A DNA stretch of 64,000 bases from an uncultured Lachnospiraceae bacterium (lineage in GTDB: Bacteria > Bacillota > Clostridia > Lachnospirales > Lachnospiraceae). Below, piece after piece: positions 9,827 through 19,210 of the stretch; the stretch's first letter is position 1, and each line of letters begins with the position of its first letter. A model generated the notes under the pieces. It searched no databases and was not told the origin of the DNA. It saw only the letters and a program-made list of their open reading frames with translations. Where the stretch lies: contig CANPXP010000001.1 of assembly GCA_947586255.1 (NCBI GenBank), positions 1 to 64,000 of the forward strand, given 5' to 3'. Both the position numbers and the translations under genes were made by a program.

Positions 9827-10507
9827 ATGTCATTTAGGGATATTATTAAGAACAGTGTGTATGAGAGTCTGGGAGGCGGCACCAATCTGACGGCGTCCAA
9901 TATAGTGCTGATCATTGCGATCGCCTGTCTGATCGGCGTCTACATTTTTATGGTGTACAAGCTGACAAGCAAATCCGCCTTTTACTCCAGAGACCTGAAT
10001 GTGACGATGGCGGGACTTCCGCTGGTGATAGCGGCTATCATGGTGGCGATGCAGTCCAATCTGCTTGTCTCCCTGGGTATGGTGGGCGCGCTGTCTATCG
10101 TCAGATTCCGTAACGCGGTCAAGAATCCGTTGGATCTGCTGTATATATTCTGGTCGGTCAGCGCCGGAATCATCGTCGGCGTCGGGCTTTATGTGCTGGC
10201 GTTTGTCCTGTGCATCATCATGACGATCCTGCTCCTCGTACTGGAGATGGTTCCCAATGCCAAGGCGCCGGATCTGTTGGTGCTGCGCGGTCCGGAGACA
10301 GAAATGGATTATGAGAAGCTGGAGTCCGTGCTGAAATCAGCCGGCAGATATCACAGAGAAAAATCGAGAACGATCAAAAACGGAGAGACGGAGTTGATCA
10401 TTGAAGTGAGACCGTCCGACAAGGAGGCGCTTCTTGCGGGTCTGTCGGATGCGAAGATGTTCTCGCTGATCAACTGTATCTCTCATGACGGCGAGAGCCG
10501 GATATAG
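9827..10507 (+). CDS. DUF4956 membrane protein
   Basis: MSFRDIIKNSVYESL..., SLGMVGALSIVRFRNAVKNPLDLLYIFWSVSAGI; follows VTC gene. Confidence 0.85.
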   Translation: MSFRDIIKNSVYESLGGGTNLTASNIVLIIAIACLIGVYIFMVYKLTSKSAFYSRDLNVTMAGLPLVIAAIMVAMQSNLLVSLGMVGALSIVRFRNAVKNPLDLLYIFWSVSAGIIVGVGLYVLAFVLCIIMTILLLVLEMVPNAKAPDLLVLRGPETEMDYEKLESVLKSAGRYHREKSRTIKNGETELIIEVRPSDKEALLAGLSDAKMFSLINCISHDGESRI

Positions 10508-10539
10508 CCGTAACAGTTCGTGCAAAGCGGAGCCGCAGT

Positions 10540-11298
10540 ATGTGGAGAGTATCGTTGTTGGTGACAACCTATAATGTGCGGGGCTGCCTTCCGGCCACGC
10601 TGACCGGTATCGAGAGTCAGAACTACGCGGATGTGGAGGTAGTGATTGTGGACGGCGCTTCCACGGACGGAACGGTGGATATGATCCGGGAATTTGCCGC
10701 GCGGCATGACGGCGCGGAGTCGGACAATATCGTCGTCCGCTGGGTTTCCGAGCCGGACGGCGGACTGTATGACGCGATGAATAAGGCGTGGCGTATGTGT
10801 ACCGGCGATGTCGTGGCGGTGTGCAATGACAGACTGTGCGGGCCGGATGCGGTCACGAAGCTGGTTCGGGCGATCGAGCAAGGCGGGCCGGGGTGCGTAG
10901 GCGCACACGCGGATCTGGTCTATATGGACGGCGAGCGTGTCGTCAGAACTTGGCATATGGGAGAGGGAAAACTTGCACAGGGCTGGATGCCGGGGCATCC
11001 AACCCTTTTTCTGAAACGCGAGGTGTATGAGCGGTACGGCTGCTATGACACCGGTTACCGCTGCGCGGCGGATTACGAATTTATGGTCCGCTTTCTTAAG
11101 GATGAGAATAATCGGCTGGCTTATGTGCCGGAGGTGCTGGTCGCTATGTACTATGGCGGAACAAGCAACGCCGGCCTTCGCAATTATCTGGTTTCTTTTG
11201 CGGAGGGGTACAGGGCGCTTCGTACAAACGGAATCTCGCACCCACTCACGGTTACGGTGAGGAGAACTCTGCGCGTCCTGCGGCAGTTTCGAGAGTGA
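10540..11298 (+). CDS. Glycosyltransferase family 2 (WcaE-like)
   Basis: LVTTYNVRGCLPATLTGIESQNYADVEVVIVDGASTDGT, SEPDGGLYDAMNK. Confidence 0.92.
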   Translation: MWRVSLLVTTYNVRGCLPATLTGIESQNYADVEVVIVDGASTDGTVDMIREFAARHDGAESDNIVVRWVSEPDGGLYDAMNKAWRMCTGDVVAVCNDRLCGPDAVTKLVRAIEQGGPGCVGAHADLVYMDGERVVRTWHMGEGKLAQGWMPGHPTLFLKREVYERYGCYDTGYRCAADYEFMVRFLKDENNRLAYVPEVLVAMYYGGTSNAGLRNYLVSFAEGYRALRTNGISHPLTVTVRRTLRVLRQFRE

Positions 11299-11342
11299 GA
11301 GGGATTTGGTTGCCGACTGTGGCAGTTTGAGGAGACAAGGAT

Positions 11343-13598
11343 ATGAAACTGGGAAAATATCTGTATCCGGCAGTGAATGCCGTGATCCGTGTGATGCTGT
11401 TTGCGATTGTGGCTGGCATTTGCCTGCAGAGCATGTTCAGTACGAGTTTTATCGGATATGTGGTCGGAGAGGACGGGCAGAAGCAGGAGAAGACGCTGAA
11501 TATTGCGGATCAACCCTGGAAGCATCTGCTCGCGCTGGCTATTTTCGTCGGTGTGTGCGTTTTGGCATACAGAATTTTCAGGCGATTTGCGGGGAAAGGG
11601 ATTCCAAGGGAGCGGGTGTTTCGGCTGCTGGCCGCCGTGACCTTTGGCCTGGGGATAGTCTGGGTATTGATTACGCAGTTGGAACCCGGTTCCGATCCGA
11701 TGAAGATTTATCAGGTGGCCATGCAGTGGCGGTGGCATGACTTCTCAGCTTATGCGGAGGGCGGCTATATGTTTCGCTATCCGTTTCAGGCAGGGATTGT
11801 CCTGTTCTACTATCTTTGGTCCTTTGTGTTTGGTGTCGGCAATTATGTGGGCGTGCAGTTCGTCAATGTGTGTGCGCTGACGGTAATTTATCTGCTCTTG
11901 GCGAAGCTGACGGCTCTGTTCTGGAGCGAGGACAAAACTGTGCCGGTTCTTGCGTATGCGGCGCTGATTTTGTGGCCTCCGCTCGCTTTCTTTGTCACAT
12001 ATCTGTACGGAATCCTGCCGGGAATGGCGCTGTCGCTGACGGCGGTGTACTGTGCGGCGCGCTATCTCGGCACGGGAAAATACCGCTATATCCTGCCGGC
12101 GGTGCTGTGTATGAGCGTCGCGACGGTTCTCAAGATGAACTGTCTGATTTATCTGATTGCGATCTCATGTTTTCTGCTCTATGACGCGGCGGCTGCCCTG
12201 CTGTCAGGAAAGAAAGAGCAGCTCAGGCGCGCCGCAGTGTCTACGGTATTCGTTCTGCTCCTGGTTCTGGGCACTGCGGCCAGCAACCGCATGTGTGAGA
12301 AATATGTGGAGCGGCTGTCGGGCTATCCCACGCCGGACGGTGAGACGATGCTCTCATGGGTGGTTATGGGGCTTTCGGAGGCTCCTTTCGGGCCCGGCAG
12401 CTATAACGGTTATATCGGGGATATCTTTATCAGATATGAGTATGATACGGAGAAAATCAATGCTGCCGCGAAGGCCGATATCGGGAAGATTGTCCGGCGT
12501 ATGTCGGAGAATTTCCTCGGGGACGGTTATTGCTTTTTCGCGCGCAAGAACGCGTTTCAGTGGAACGATCCTACGTTCATCTGCCTGGAGTGTACCCGGG
12601 GCAGAGGATCGCAGATCGACGTGCCGGACGGCGTGCAAAGTCTGATAGACGGCAGCGGAAGCGTGAAATTTTATCTGGTCATGAACTATGCGCAGACGCT
12701 GATTCTCTTCGGCGTGCTGTTCTATCTGGTTCTGAACCGGAAGAGTAAAAATATCGGGGAACTGATGGGGGCTGTGATCTTTCTGGGCGGTTATCTGTTC
12801 CATTTCGTGTGGGAGTCGGGGGCGTCGTATACGCTGCCCTACTTTGTGATTATTCTGCCGTATGCGGTCAAGGGGTATGCCGATCTGGTGCGCGGTATAG
12901 ACGGGACGCTCGCGGCGGTGCGGCAAAGCGAATCCAAACGGCAGGTTATTGCCGGTATATTCCGCAGATTATGCGGACCGGCTGCGGCTGTTCTGGTGTT
13001 CGCGATCTTGGTCGGTCTGTGCAGTGACAGAAATCTGTTTCGCGATTCCATCGCCTTGGACGACGGGGAGGATGCGGCGCAGCAGTTCTATCACAGAGGC
13101 GAGGATAAGGCGGGGCCGTCCCTGGTTGAGACGCTTGCGTCGTTCGGCGGCGGCTATGGATACCTTGTTCCCAAGCTGGATCAGGAAGCAGCGCTGTCTG
13201 AGTCGGATGGCGGCGTGACACTAGCTCCTGTGCCGGCGCAGACGGCGGATCGGGCACAGACACGGCAGCCGCACGTTCTGTCCGATATTGAAGATATTGA
13301 GCATATGGTGGCTGTCCGGCAGGGAGAAGACGGGGCGACGATACGTTTTCGCAGCAATGAGCAGGTGCTTGCGGCAGATTTGGAGCAGGAGACGCCGCGG
13401 CTTGTGAGCTATCTGGACGACGGCAACAATATGTTCTACGAGTCGTCGGAGCTGTCCTGGGAGTGGGATATCAGCGCGGCAGACGGGGGCGGCTTCTATA
13501 TCACGCTGGGAGAGCGGGCGCTTACCTGCAGAGGCGGCGTGGTTGCGCTGGAAGAGTTGACGCGGGGAGACGAGCAGATCTGGCTTCTGCGGCAGTGA
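11343..13598 (+). CDS. Large polytopic membrane glycosyltransferase-like protein (GT39/GT-C-like) with C-terminal soluble domain
   Basis: Many TM segments; C-terminal ~100 aa hydrophilic domain ending DEQIWLLRQ. Confidence 0.65.
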   Translation: MKLGKYLYPAVNAVIRVMLFAIVAGICLQSMFSTSFIGYVVGEDGQKQEKTLNIADQPWKHLLALAIFVGVCVLAYRIFRRFAGKGIPRERVFRLLAAVTFGLGIVWVLITQLEPGSDPMKIYQVAMQWRWHDFSAYAEGGYMFRYPFQAGIVLFYYLWSFVFGVGNYVGVQFVNVCALTVIYLLLAKLTALFWSEDKTVPVLAYAALILWPPLAFFVTYLYGILPGMALSLTAVYCAARYLGTGKYRYILPAVLCMSVATVLKMNCLIYLIAISCFLLYDAAAALLSGKKEQLRRAAVSTVFVLLLVLGTAASNRMCEKYVERLSGYPTPDGETMLSWVVMGLSEAPFGPGSYNGYIGDIFIRYEYDTEKINAAAKADIGKIVRRMSENFLGDGYCFFARKNAFQWNDPTFICLECTRGRGSQIDVPDGVQSLIDGSGSVKFYLVMNYAQTLILFGVLFYLVLNRKSKNIGELMGAVIFLGGYLFHFVWESGASYTLPYFVIILPYAVKGYADLVRGIDGTLAAVRQSESKRQVIAGIFRRLCGPAAAVLVFAILVGLCSDRNLFRDSIALDDGEDAAQQFYHRGEDKAGPSLVETLASFGGGYGYLVPKLDQEAALSESDGGVTLAPVPAQTADRAQTRQPHVLSDIEDIEHMVAVRQGEDGATIRFRSNEQVLAADLEQETPRLVSYLDDGNNMFYESSELSWEWDISAADGGGFYITLGERALTCRGGVVALEELTRGDEQIWLLRQ

Positions 13599-14618
13599 TC
13601 AGTGCCGCAGAAGAAGACGAAACAGTCCATACAGTCCGTGACGGACGCACAGAGTGTAGAGACGGTTGTGCGTTCCGGTGATGGCGTTTATGGGAACGGA
13701 TCGAAATGCTCGGCGGATTTTTTCGTCGCGGCATTCGTCTGCGAAATATTGACGGAAATCTTCACCGTTCTGCGCCATTTTCCGAAAGACTGCTTCATAG
13801 GCCAGAAGACTCTGGTACACGCAGAAATAGTTGAGCTGTTCGGCCATATAGGGATATCTGGCTGTGTCTATAACCTGCCACAGTGTGTCGAACACTTTGC
13901 GGTTCTGCGGCAGGCGGCTGAGCGGCGCACTGCGGCGGCTCAGCGAGGACGCGTTGCTGCGGTAGTAATAGAGGGGTTCGTCCAGAAAGTACATGGAGGA
14001 GGCTTCCAGCATACAGCTGTAGGATGCGAGGGCGTCCTCTCCCATGACGACGTCGGTGGGAACATGGAACAGATGCCGATCCAGCAGCTCGCGGCGGAAC
14101 AGCTTGTTCCACAGATTGGGCGCGATGCCGTATCTGTAGTAAGTGCCGGAGTAGATCATACGCGGATAGACCTCTTTTTCCAGCCGCTGTTTATCGTAGA
14201 AGCCGGCCGGAAAATCGCTGCGGACGACCTCTTCACGGCTTGCCATGACAGCGGTGTGGCTGCAGATCACAACGTCGGCGCCGGTGTCGTAGACCGCCTG
14301 ACACATCAGACGGTACATGCCCGGGGCGATCCAGTCGTCGCTGTCAGCGAATGCGATGTATCTGCCGCGGCTTGCGCGCAGGCCGTGCTGTCTTGCGGAA
14401 GTATGTCCGCCGTTGGGCTGGTGTAGACTGAGCACACGGGATGAGGCGGCCGCGTAGCGGTCACAGATGACGCCGCTTTGATCCGTGGATCCGTCGTCCA
14501 CCAGAATGATCTCGTAATCGGTGAAATCCTGTGCCAGGAGACTGTCAACGCATTCGCACAAAAAATTTTCGGCATTGTAAACGGGAACAATCACACTCAA
14601 AAACGGTTCTGTATTCAT
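13599..14618 (-). CDS. Glycosyltransferase family 2
   Basis: LSVIVPVYNAENFLCECVDSLLAQDFTDYEIILVDDGSTDQS, FADSDDW; start at MNTEP behind AAGGAG. Confidence 0.92.
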   Translation of the reverse strand: MNTEPFLSVIVPVYNAENFLCECVDSLLAQDFTDYEIILVDDGSTDQSGVICDRYAAASSRVLSLHQPNGGHTSARQHGLRASRGRYIAFADSDDWIAPGMYRLMCQAVYDTGADVVICSHTAVMASREEVVRSDFPAGFYDKQRLEKEVYPRMIYSGTYYRYGIAPNLWNKLFRRELLDRHLFHVPTDVVMGEDALASYSCMLEASSMYFLDEPLYYYRSNASSLSRRSAPLSRLPQNRKVFDTLWQVIDTARYPYMAEQLNYFCVYQSLLAYEAVFRKMAQNGEDFRQYFADECRDEKIRRAFRSVPINAITGTHNRLYTLCVRHGLYGLFRLLLRH

Positions 14619-14713
14619 AGGCATCTCCTTCAGGCCGGGCGGTATCAAATCGCGCCGGACTTTTTTATTTTATCTTATTTTGCGTCAAAGCACAACAAGC
14701 GGTCGGACGCGCC

Positions 14714-14742
14714 TTGATTTTTTGGCGCTATCAAGGTAGAAT
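14714..14742 (+). promoter_or_regulatory. Candidate sigma-A promoter upstream of GT8 gene
   Basis: TTGATT - 17 nt - TAGAAT. Confidence 0.55.
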
Positions 14743-14789
14743 GAAAGAGTGGCGTGGCGGTTTTGGCACGGAGAATAGAGGCATACGGT

Positions 14790-15731
14790 TTGGAACGCAT
14801 CGATATCGCATTTTGTTTTGATGAAAAAATAGCGCGGCAGGTTCAGGTTGCGGTGGCGTCGCTGCTGGATGCCTCCCGGGATTCGCATGTCCACTATCAC
14901 ATTCACTGCGTATGCACGGCGAGGGCCGCATATGTGGAGACGGACCTGCAGCGGATTATCGCGGCGGGAGATGAAGCGTCAGCGCTGACGATGCACCGGG
15001 TAGAAAATCAGTACCGCGACGCCTACAAGGTAAGAGGCATCTCCGCGGGAGCTTATCTCAGACTGATGCTTCACCGGATTTTGCCGGAGCTGGACCGGAT
15101 TATTTATGTGGATGTGGACGTGCTTTTTTGCAGGGATTTGCGCAGTCTGTGGGAAACTTCTCTGGACGGTTGTGTTCTGGGAGCCGTCAGGGCGGCGGTC
15201 AATTTGCGGGAGAAATGGGATTGGAACAGCAGAAGACCGTATTGGAGAAACCTGGAAGGCAGGCGCGGGCTATATATCAATTCCGGCGTGCTGCTTATGG
15301 ATCTGCGGCAGATTCGCGCAAGCGGCCTGGAGGAGCAGTGGAACATCTGGGCGAAGGAAGAACTGTATTATCAGGATCAGGATATCTTGAATCTCACGTG
15401 TATGGGACGGATCCGGTATCTGGCGCCCCGCTACAATATGTTTGCCTACATGGGAGAGACGGGCTATGCAGAGATGGCTGCGGAAGGGATCTATACCGCG
15501 GAGGAAGTCAGGGAGGCGAAGACATCTCCGGTGATTGTTCATTACGCGGGCGAGAAGCCTTGGAGACAGTACGATATACCGTGCGGCAGTCTCTGGTGGG
15601 ACTATGTGAACGGCAGGCCGGATCTGGCGGGCCTTTTCAATGAGAAAAAAGCGCGCCGGTACCACGGGCCGGGCATCTGGACGCGGATATGGCGCAGGCT
15701 GAACCGGCTGGCAGGCAGGGAGATCTGTTAA
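14790..15731 (+). CDS. Glycosyltransferase family 8
   Basis: IDIAFCFDEKIARQVQVAVASLL, RLMLHRILPELDRIIYVDVDVLF, GLYINSGVLLMDL, QDQDILN; probable TTG start 14790 behind AGAGG (ORF open from 14754). Confidence 0.9.
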   Translation: MERIDIAFCFDEKIARQVQVAVASLLDASRDSHVHYHIHCVCTARAAYVETDLQRIIAAGDEASALTMHRVENQYRDAYKVRGISAGAYLRLMLHRILPELDRIIYVDVDVLFCRDLRSLWETSLDGCVLGAVRAAVNLREKWDWNSRRPYWRNLEGRRGLYINSGVLLMDLRQIRASGLEEQWNIWAKEELYYQDQDILNLTCMGRIRYLAPRYNMFAYMGETGYAEMAAEGIYTAEEVREAKTSPVIVHYAGEKPWRQYDIPCGSLWWDYVNGRPDLAGLFNEKKARRYHGPGIWTRIWRRLNRLAGREIC

Positions 15732-15796
15732 ATTTGTTAAAATAGAGGCGGTGAGACATTGGGCTCACGCGATGAGAAAGGGATGGAGGACGAATC

Positions 15797-17107
15797 ATGA
15801 AGATAGCAGTTGCGGGGACGGGATATGTCGGGCTGGTAGCCGGCGTTTGTTTTGCGGAGAAGGGTCACGACGTCATCTGTGTGGATGTGGATGAACAGAA
15901 GGTAAAATTGATGGAATCGGGCGTTTCTCCAATCTATGAGGACGGGCTGGAGGAGCTGATGCGGAAGAACAATGCCACGGGCAGGCTGCATTACACGACC
16001 GATTATCGCAGCGCGTACAGGGACGCGGAGGCGATTTTTATCGGCGTGGGTACGCCGGAGCAGCCGGACGGATCCGCCAACCTGAGCTATATCGCCACAG
16101 TTTCCAGGCAGATCGCGGAGTCGGTTGAGCGGGACTGTCTGGTGGTCGTGAAATCTACCGTGCCGGTCGGGACGAACGACAAGGTGGAGCAGTTTATCAG
16201 AGACTTTCTGAAGCGGGATGTGAAAATAGAAGTCGCGTCCAACCCGGAATTCCTGGCGCAGGGATCGGCGGTGCATGACACGCTCCATGCTGCCAGAATC
16301 ATCATCGGCACAGAGAGTGAGAATGCGGAGAAAGTGCTCCGGAAGATCTATGAGCCGTTTGATCTGCCGATCGTGTCCGTCAACAGGCGCTCCGCGGAGA
16401 TGATCAAATATGCCTGCAACGATTTCCTCGCTCTGAAGATTTCCTATATGAACGATATCGCGAATCTGTGCGAACTGGTGGGCGCGGACATCGGCGCCGT
16501 CGCGGAGGGTATGAGCTATGACGCCCGCATCGGCGCGCGGTTTCTAAACGCCGGCGTGGGGTACGGCGGAAGCTGTTTCCCGAAGGACACGAAGGCGCTC
16601 AAATATCTGGCAAGACAGAACGGGTATACGCTGCGCACCGTGGAGGCGGCGGTGGCCGTGAACGAGGAGCAGAAGACGAAGCTGTTCCACAAGGCGAGCA
16701 ACCGCATGATCACTTTCCAGAACCTGAAGGTGGCGGTGCTGGGACTTGCCTTTAAGGCGGGCACGGACGATCTGCGGGAAGCGCCGTCTCTGGATAATGT
16801 ACAGCTTTTGCTGGAGAGCGGAGCGGATATCTGCGCCTATGATCCCGTTGCTGCGGATAACTTTAAGAAGCGATATCCCGAGGGGCCGTGCTGTAAGGGA
16901 ACGATACAGTATGTGGCTGATCCGGCGGAGGCGCTCCGTGACGCCAACATCTGTTTTATCTTTACGGAGTGGGCGGAGATCAAAGGCATCTCGCCGCAGA
17001 CTTTCAAGGAGCAAATGCAGATACCGCTCGTCTATGACGGCCGCAATCTCTACAATCCGGAGGCAATGCGCGAAGCGGGAATCGAGTATTACAGCATCGG
17101 CCGCTAG
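15797..17107 (+). CDS. ugd: UDP-glucose/nucleotide-sugar 6-dehydrogenase
   Basis: MKIAVAGTGYVGLVAGVCFAEKGH, NPEFLAQGSAVHDT, GVGYGGSCFPKDTKAL, GLAFKAGTDDLREAPS. Confidence 0.95.
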   Translation: MKIAVAGTGYVGLVAGVCFAEKGHDVICVDVDEQKVKLMESGVSPIYEDGLEELMRKNNATGRLHYTTDYRSAYRDAEAIFIGVGTPEQPDGSANLSYIATVSRQIAESVERDCLVVVKSTVPVGTNDKVEQFIRDFLKRDVKIEVASNPEFLAQGSAVHDTLHAARIIIGTESENAEKVLRKIYEPFDLPIVSVNRRSAEMIKYACNDFLALKISYMNDIANLCELVGADIGAVAEGMSYDARIGARFLNAGVGYGGSCFPKDTKALKYLARQNGYTLRTVEAAVAVNEEQKTKLFHKASNRMITFQNLKVAVLGLAFKAGTDDLREAPSLDNVQLLLESGADICAYDPVAADNFKKRYPEGPCCKGTIQYVADPAEALRDANICFIFTEWAEIKGISPQTFKEQMQIPLVYDGRNLYNPEAMREAGIEYYSIGR

Positions 17108-17158
17108 AGCGCCGGCATATTCGTATCCGGCACGGTGTGCCGGGAAGCAGGAGGAGAC

Positions 17159-18154
17159 ATGAATCCACTGAGTGTTGACAAAACCTATCTCGTGACGGGC
17201 GGCGCCGGCTTTATCGGTTTCCATCTGTCGAAGAGCCTGTTGGAGCGGGGGGCGAAGGTCGTCGGCTTCGACAACCTGAACGGTTATTACGATGTGCGGC
17301 TCAAGGAAGACCGACTGGCGATCCTGAAGAAGTATGAGAATTATACGTTCGTCAAGGGCGATCTGAGCGACAGGGAGAGTGTATTCGGCCTGTTTCGGGA
17401 GTATGCGCCGCAGGTGGCGGTCAATCTCGGCGCGCAGGCGGGCGTGCGCTACAGCATAGACAACCCGGACGCGTACATGCAGTCCAACGTGATTGGCTTC
17501 TTTCATATTCTGGAGGCGTGCCGGCATTTTCCGGTGGAGCATCTCGTCTACGCGTCCTCCAGCTCCGTGTACGGCGGCAACGACAAGGTCCCTTTTTCCA
17601 CGCAGGACAAGGTGGACGAGCCGGTGAGTCTCTATGCCGCCACCAAGAAATCCAATGAACTGATGGCGCACGCCTACAGCAAGCTGTATCATATCCCGGT
17701 GACGGGGCTGCGCTTTTTCACCGTCTACGGTCCCTATGGAAGACCGGACATGGCTTATTACAAGTTTACGCAGAAAATCATGGCGGGCGAGCCCATCCAG
17801 ATTTACAACAACGGCGATATGTACAGGGATTTCACCTACATTGACGATATCGTGCGGGGCGTGGAAAATATCCTCTGTAATCCTCCCGCACAGAACGAAA
17901 AAGGGGTAAGCTATAAGCTGTACAATATCGGCAACAACAAACCCGAAAAGCTGATGGATTATATCGGGACGCTGGAGAAGTGTCTCGGCAAAAAGGCGGT
18001 TAAGGAGTATTTGCCGATGCAGCCGGGAGACGTGTATCAGACCTATGCGGACGTTACGGATCTGATGCGGGATTATCACTTTAAGCCGGATACGACGATC
18101 GAGGAGGGCCTCGCGAAATTCGTGGCATGGTATCGGGAATATTATCAGGTGTAA
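17159..18154 (+). CDS. NAD-dependent epimerase, UDP-glucuronate 4-epimerase-like
   Basis: [68 protein letters not shown]; adjacent to ugd; ATG 17159. Confidence 0.9.
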   Translation: MNPLSVDKTYLVTGGAGFIGFHLSKSLLERGAKVVGFDNLNGYYDVRLKEDRLAILKKYENYTFVKGDLSDRESVFGLFREYAPQVAVNLGAQAGVRYSIDNPDAYMQSNVIGFFHILEACRHFPVEHLVYASSSSVYGGNDKVPFSTQDKVDEPVSLYAATKKSNELMAHAYSKLYHIPVTGLRFFTVYGPYGRPDMAYYKFTQKIMAGEPIQIYNNGDMYRDFTYIDDIVRGVENILCNPPAQNEKGVSYKLYNIGNNKPEKLMDYIGTLEKCLGKKAVKEYLPMQPGDVYQTYADVTDLMRDYHFKPDTTIEEGLAKFVAWYREYYQV

Positions 18155-18170
18155 GGTCGGCGCCGGCAAT

Positions 18171-19208
18171 ATGTCTGACGATCAGGAGACAGAGAGGTAC
18201 GATGGAGTGAGTATGAGCGAAAAGGACAGGAATGAGCGCAAAACGCCGGTGTTATATCTGGTGGTGCCCTGCTATAACGAGGAGGAAGTCATAGAGAAAT
18301 CGGCGGTCGTGCTGGGTGAGAAACTGCAAAGACTGCAGCGGGAAGGCAAGATCGCTTCAGGCAGCAAGGTCATGTTTGTCAATGACGGCAGCAAGGACAG
18401 GACGCTTGCGCTTCTGCATCAGATTGCCGCCCGCAACGCGCTGTATTCGGTGGTCAGTCTGTCGGGCAATTATGGGCATCAGAGTGCGATTCTGGCGGGC
18501 ATGATGACGGCGAGGCCGCACGCGGACGCGGTGGTGACGATCGACGCGGATTTACAGCAGGACATCGAGGCGCTGGACAAATTTCTGGAGCGCTATATGG
18601 ATGGCTGCGAGGTGGTGTACGGCGTGCGCAATGACAGGCATTCCGACGGTATTTTCAAGAAGGGCACGGCGACGCTTTACTACGGCCTGATGCATCTTCT
18701 GGGCAGCAAGGTGATCACCAACCACGCGGATTACAGACTGATGTCCAGAAAGGCGCTCGACGCGCTGGCGGAGTACCGGGAGACCAATCTGTTCCTGCGC
18801 GGTCTGATTCCGACGATGGGCTTTGTGTCCGATGTGGTGTATTTTGACGTCAAGGCCAGGGAAGCCGGACATTCCAAGTACACGCTGAGCAAGATGATGA
18901 CGCTGGCGATGGACGGCATCACATCCATGAGCGTCAGGCCGCTCAGGATGATCAGCGCGCTTGGATTTATTGTGTTTGTATTCAGCTTCGTCATGAGCGT
19001 TCTCAGTCTGGTGGACTGGGCAAGGGGCAACAACGTACCCGGTTATACGACGACAATGATTGTCTCTCTTCTGATCGGCGGCGTCACGCTTCTCTCTCTG
19101 GGGATTATCGGGGAATATGTGGGTAAGATTTATATGGAAACCAAGCACAGGCCGCGGTATATCATTGATTCGCTCGTGTGGAGGGAAGAGGCGCAGGAGG
19201 ATAAGTAG
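18171..19208 (+). CDS. GtrB/DPM1-like polyprenyl-phosphate glycosyltransferase (GT2 + 2 TM)
   Basis: LVVPCYNEEEVI, VMFVNDGSKDRT, TIDADLQQD; two C-terminal TM segments. Confidence 0.92.
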   Translation: MSDDQETERYDGVSMSEKDRNERKTPVLYLVVPCYNEEEVIEKSAVVLGEKLQRLQREGKIASGSKVMFVNDGSKDRTLALLHQIAARNALYSVVSLSGNYGHQSAILAGMMTARPHADAVVTIDADLQQDIEALDKFLERYMDGCEVVYGVRNDRHSDGIFKKGTATLYYGLMHLLGSKVITNHADYRLMSRKALDALAEYRETNLFLRGLIPTMGFVSDVVYFDVKAREAGHSKYTLSKMMTLAMDGITSMSVRPLRMISALGFIVFVFSFVMSVLSLVDWARGNNVPGYTTTMIVSLLIGGVTLLSLGIIGEYVGKIYMETKHRPRYIIDSLVWREEAQEDK

Positions 19209-19210
19209 GT

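Noticed and set aside
16544-18169. 541-aa minus-strand ORF
   Set aside because: Antisense to ugd and the epimerase, both unambiguous.
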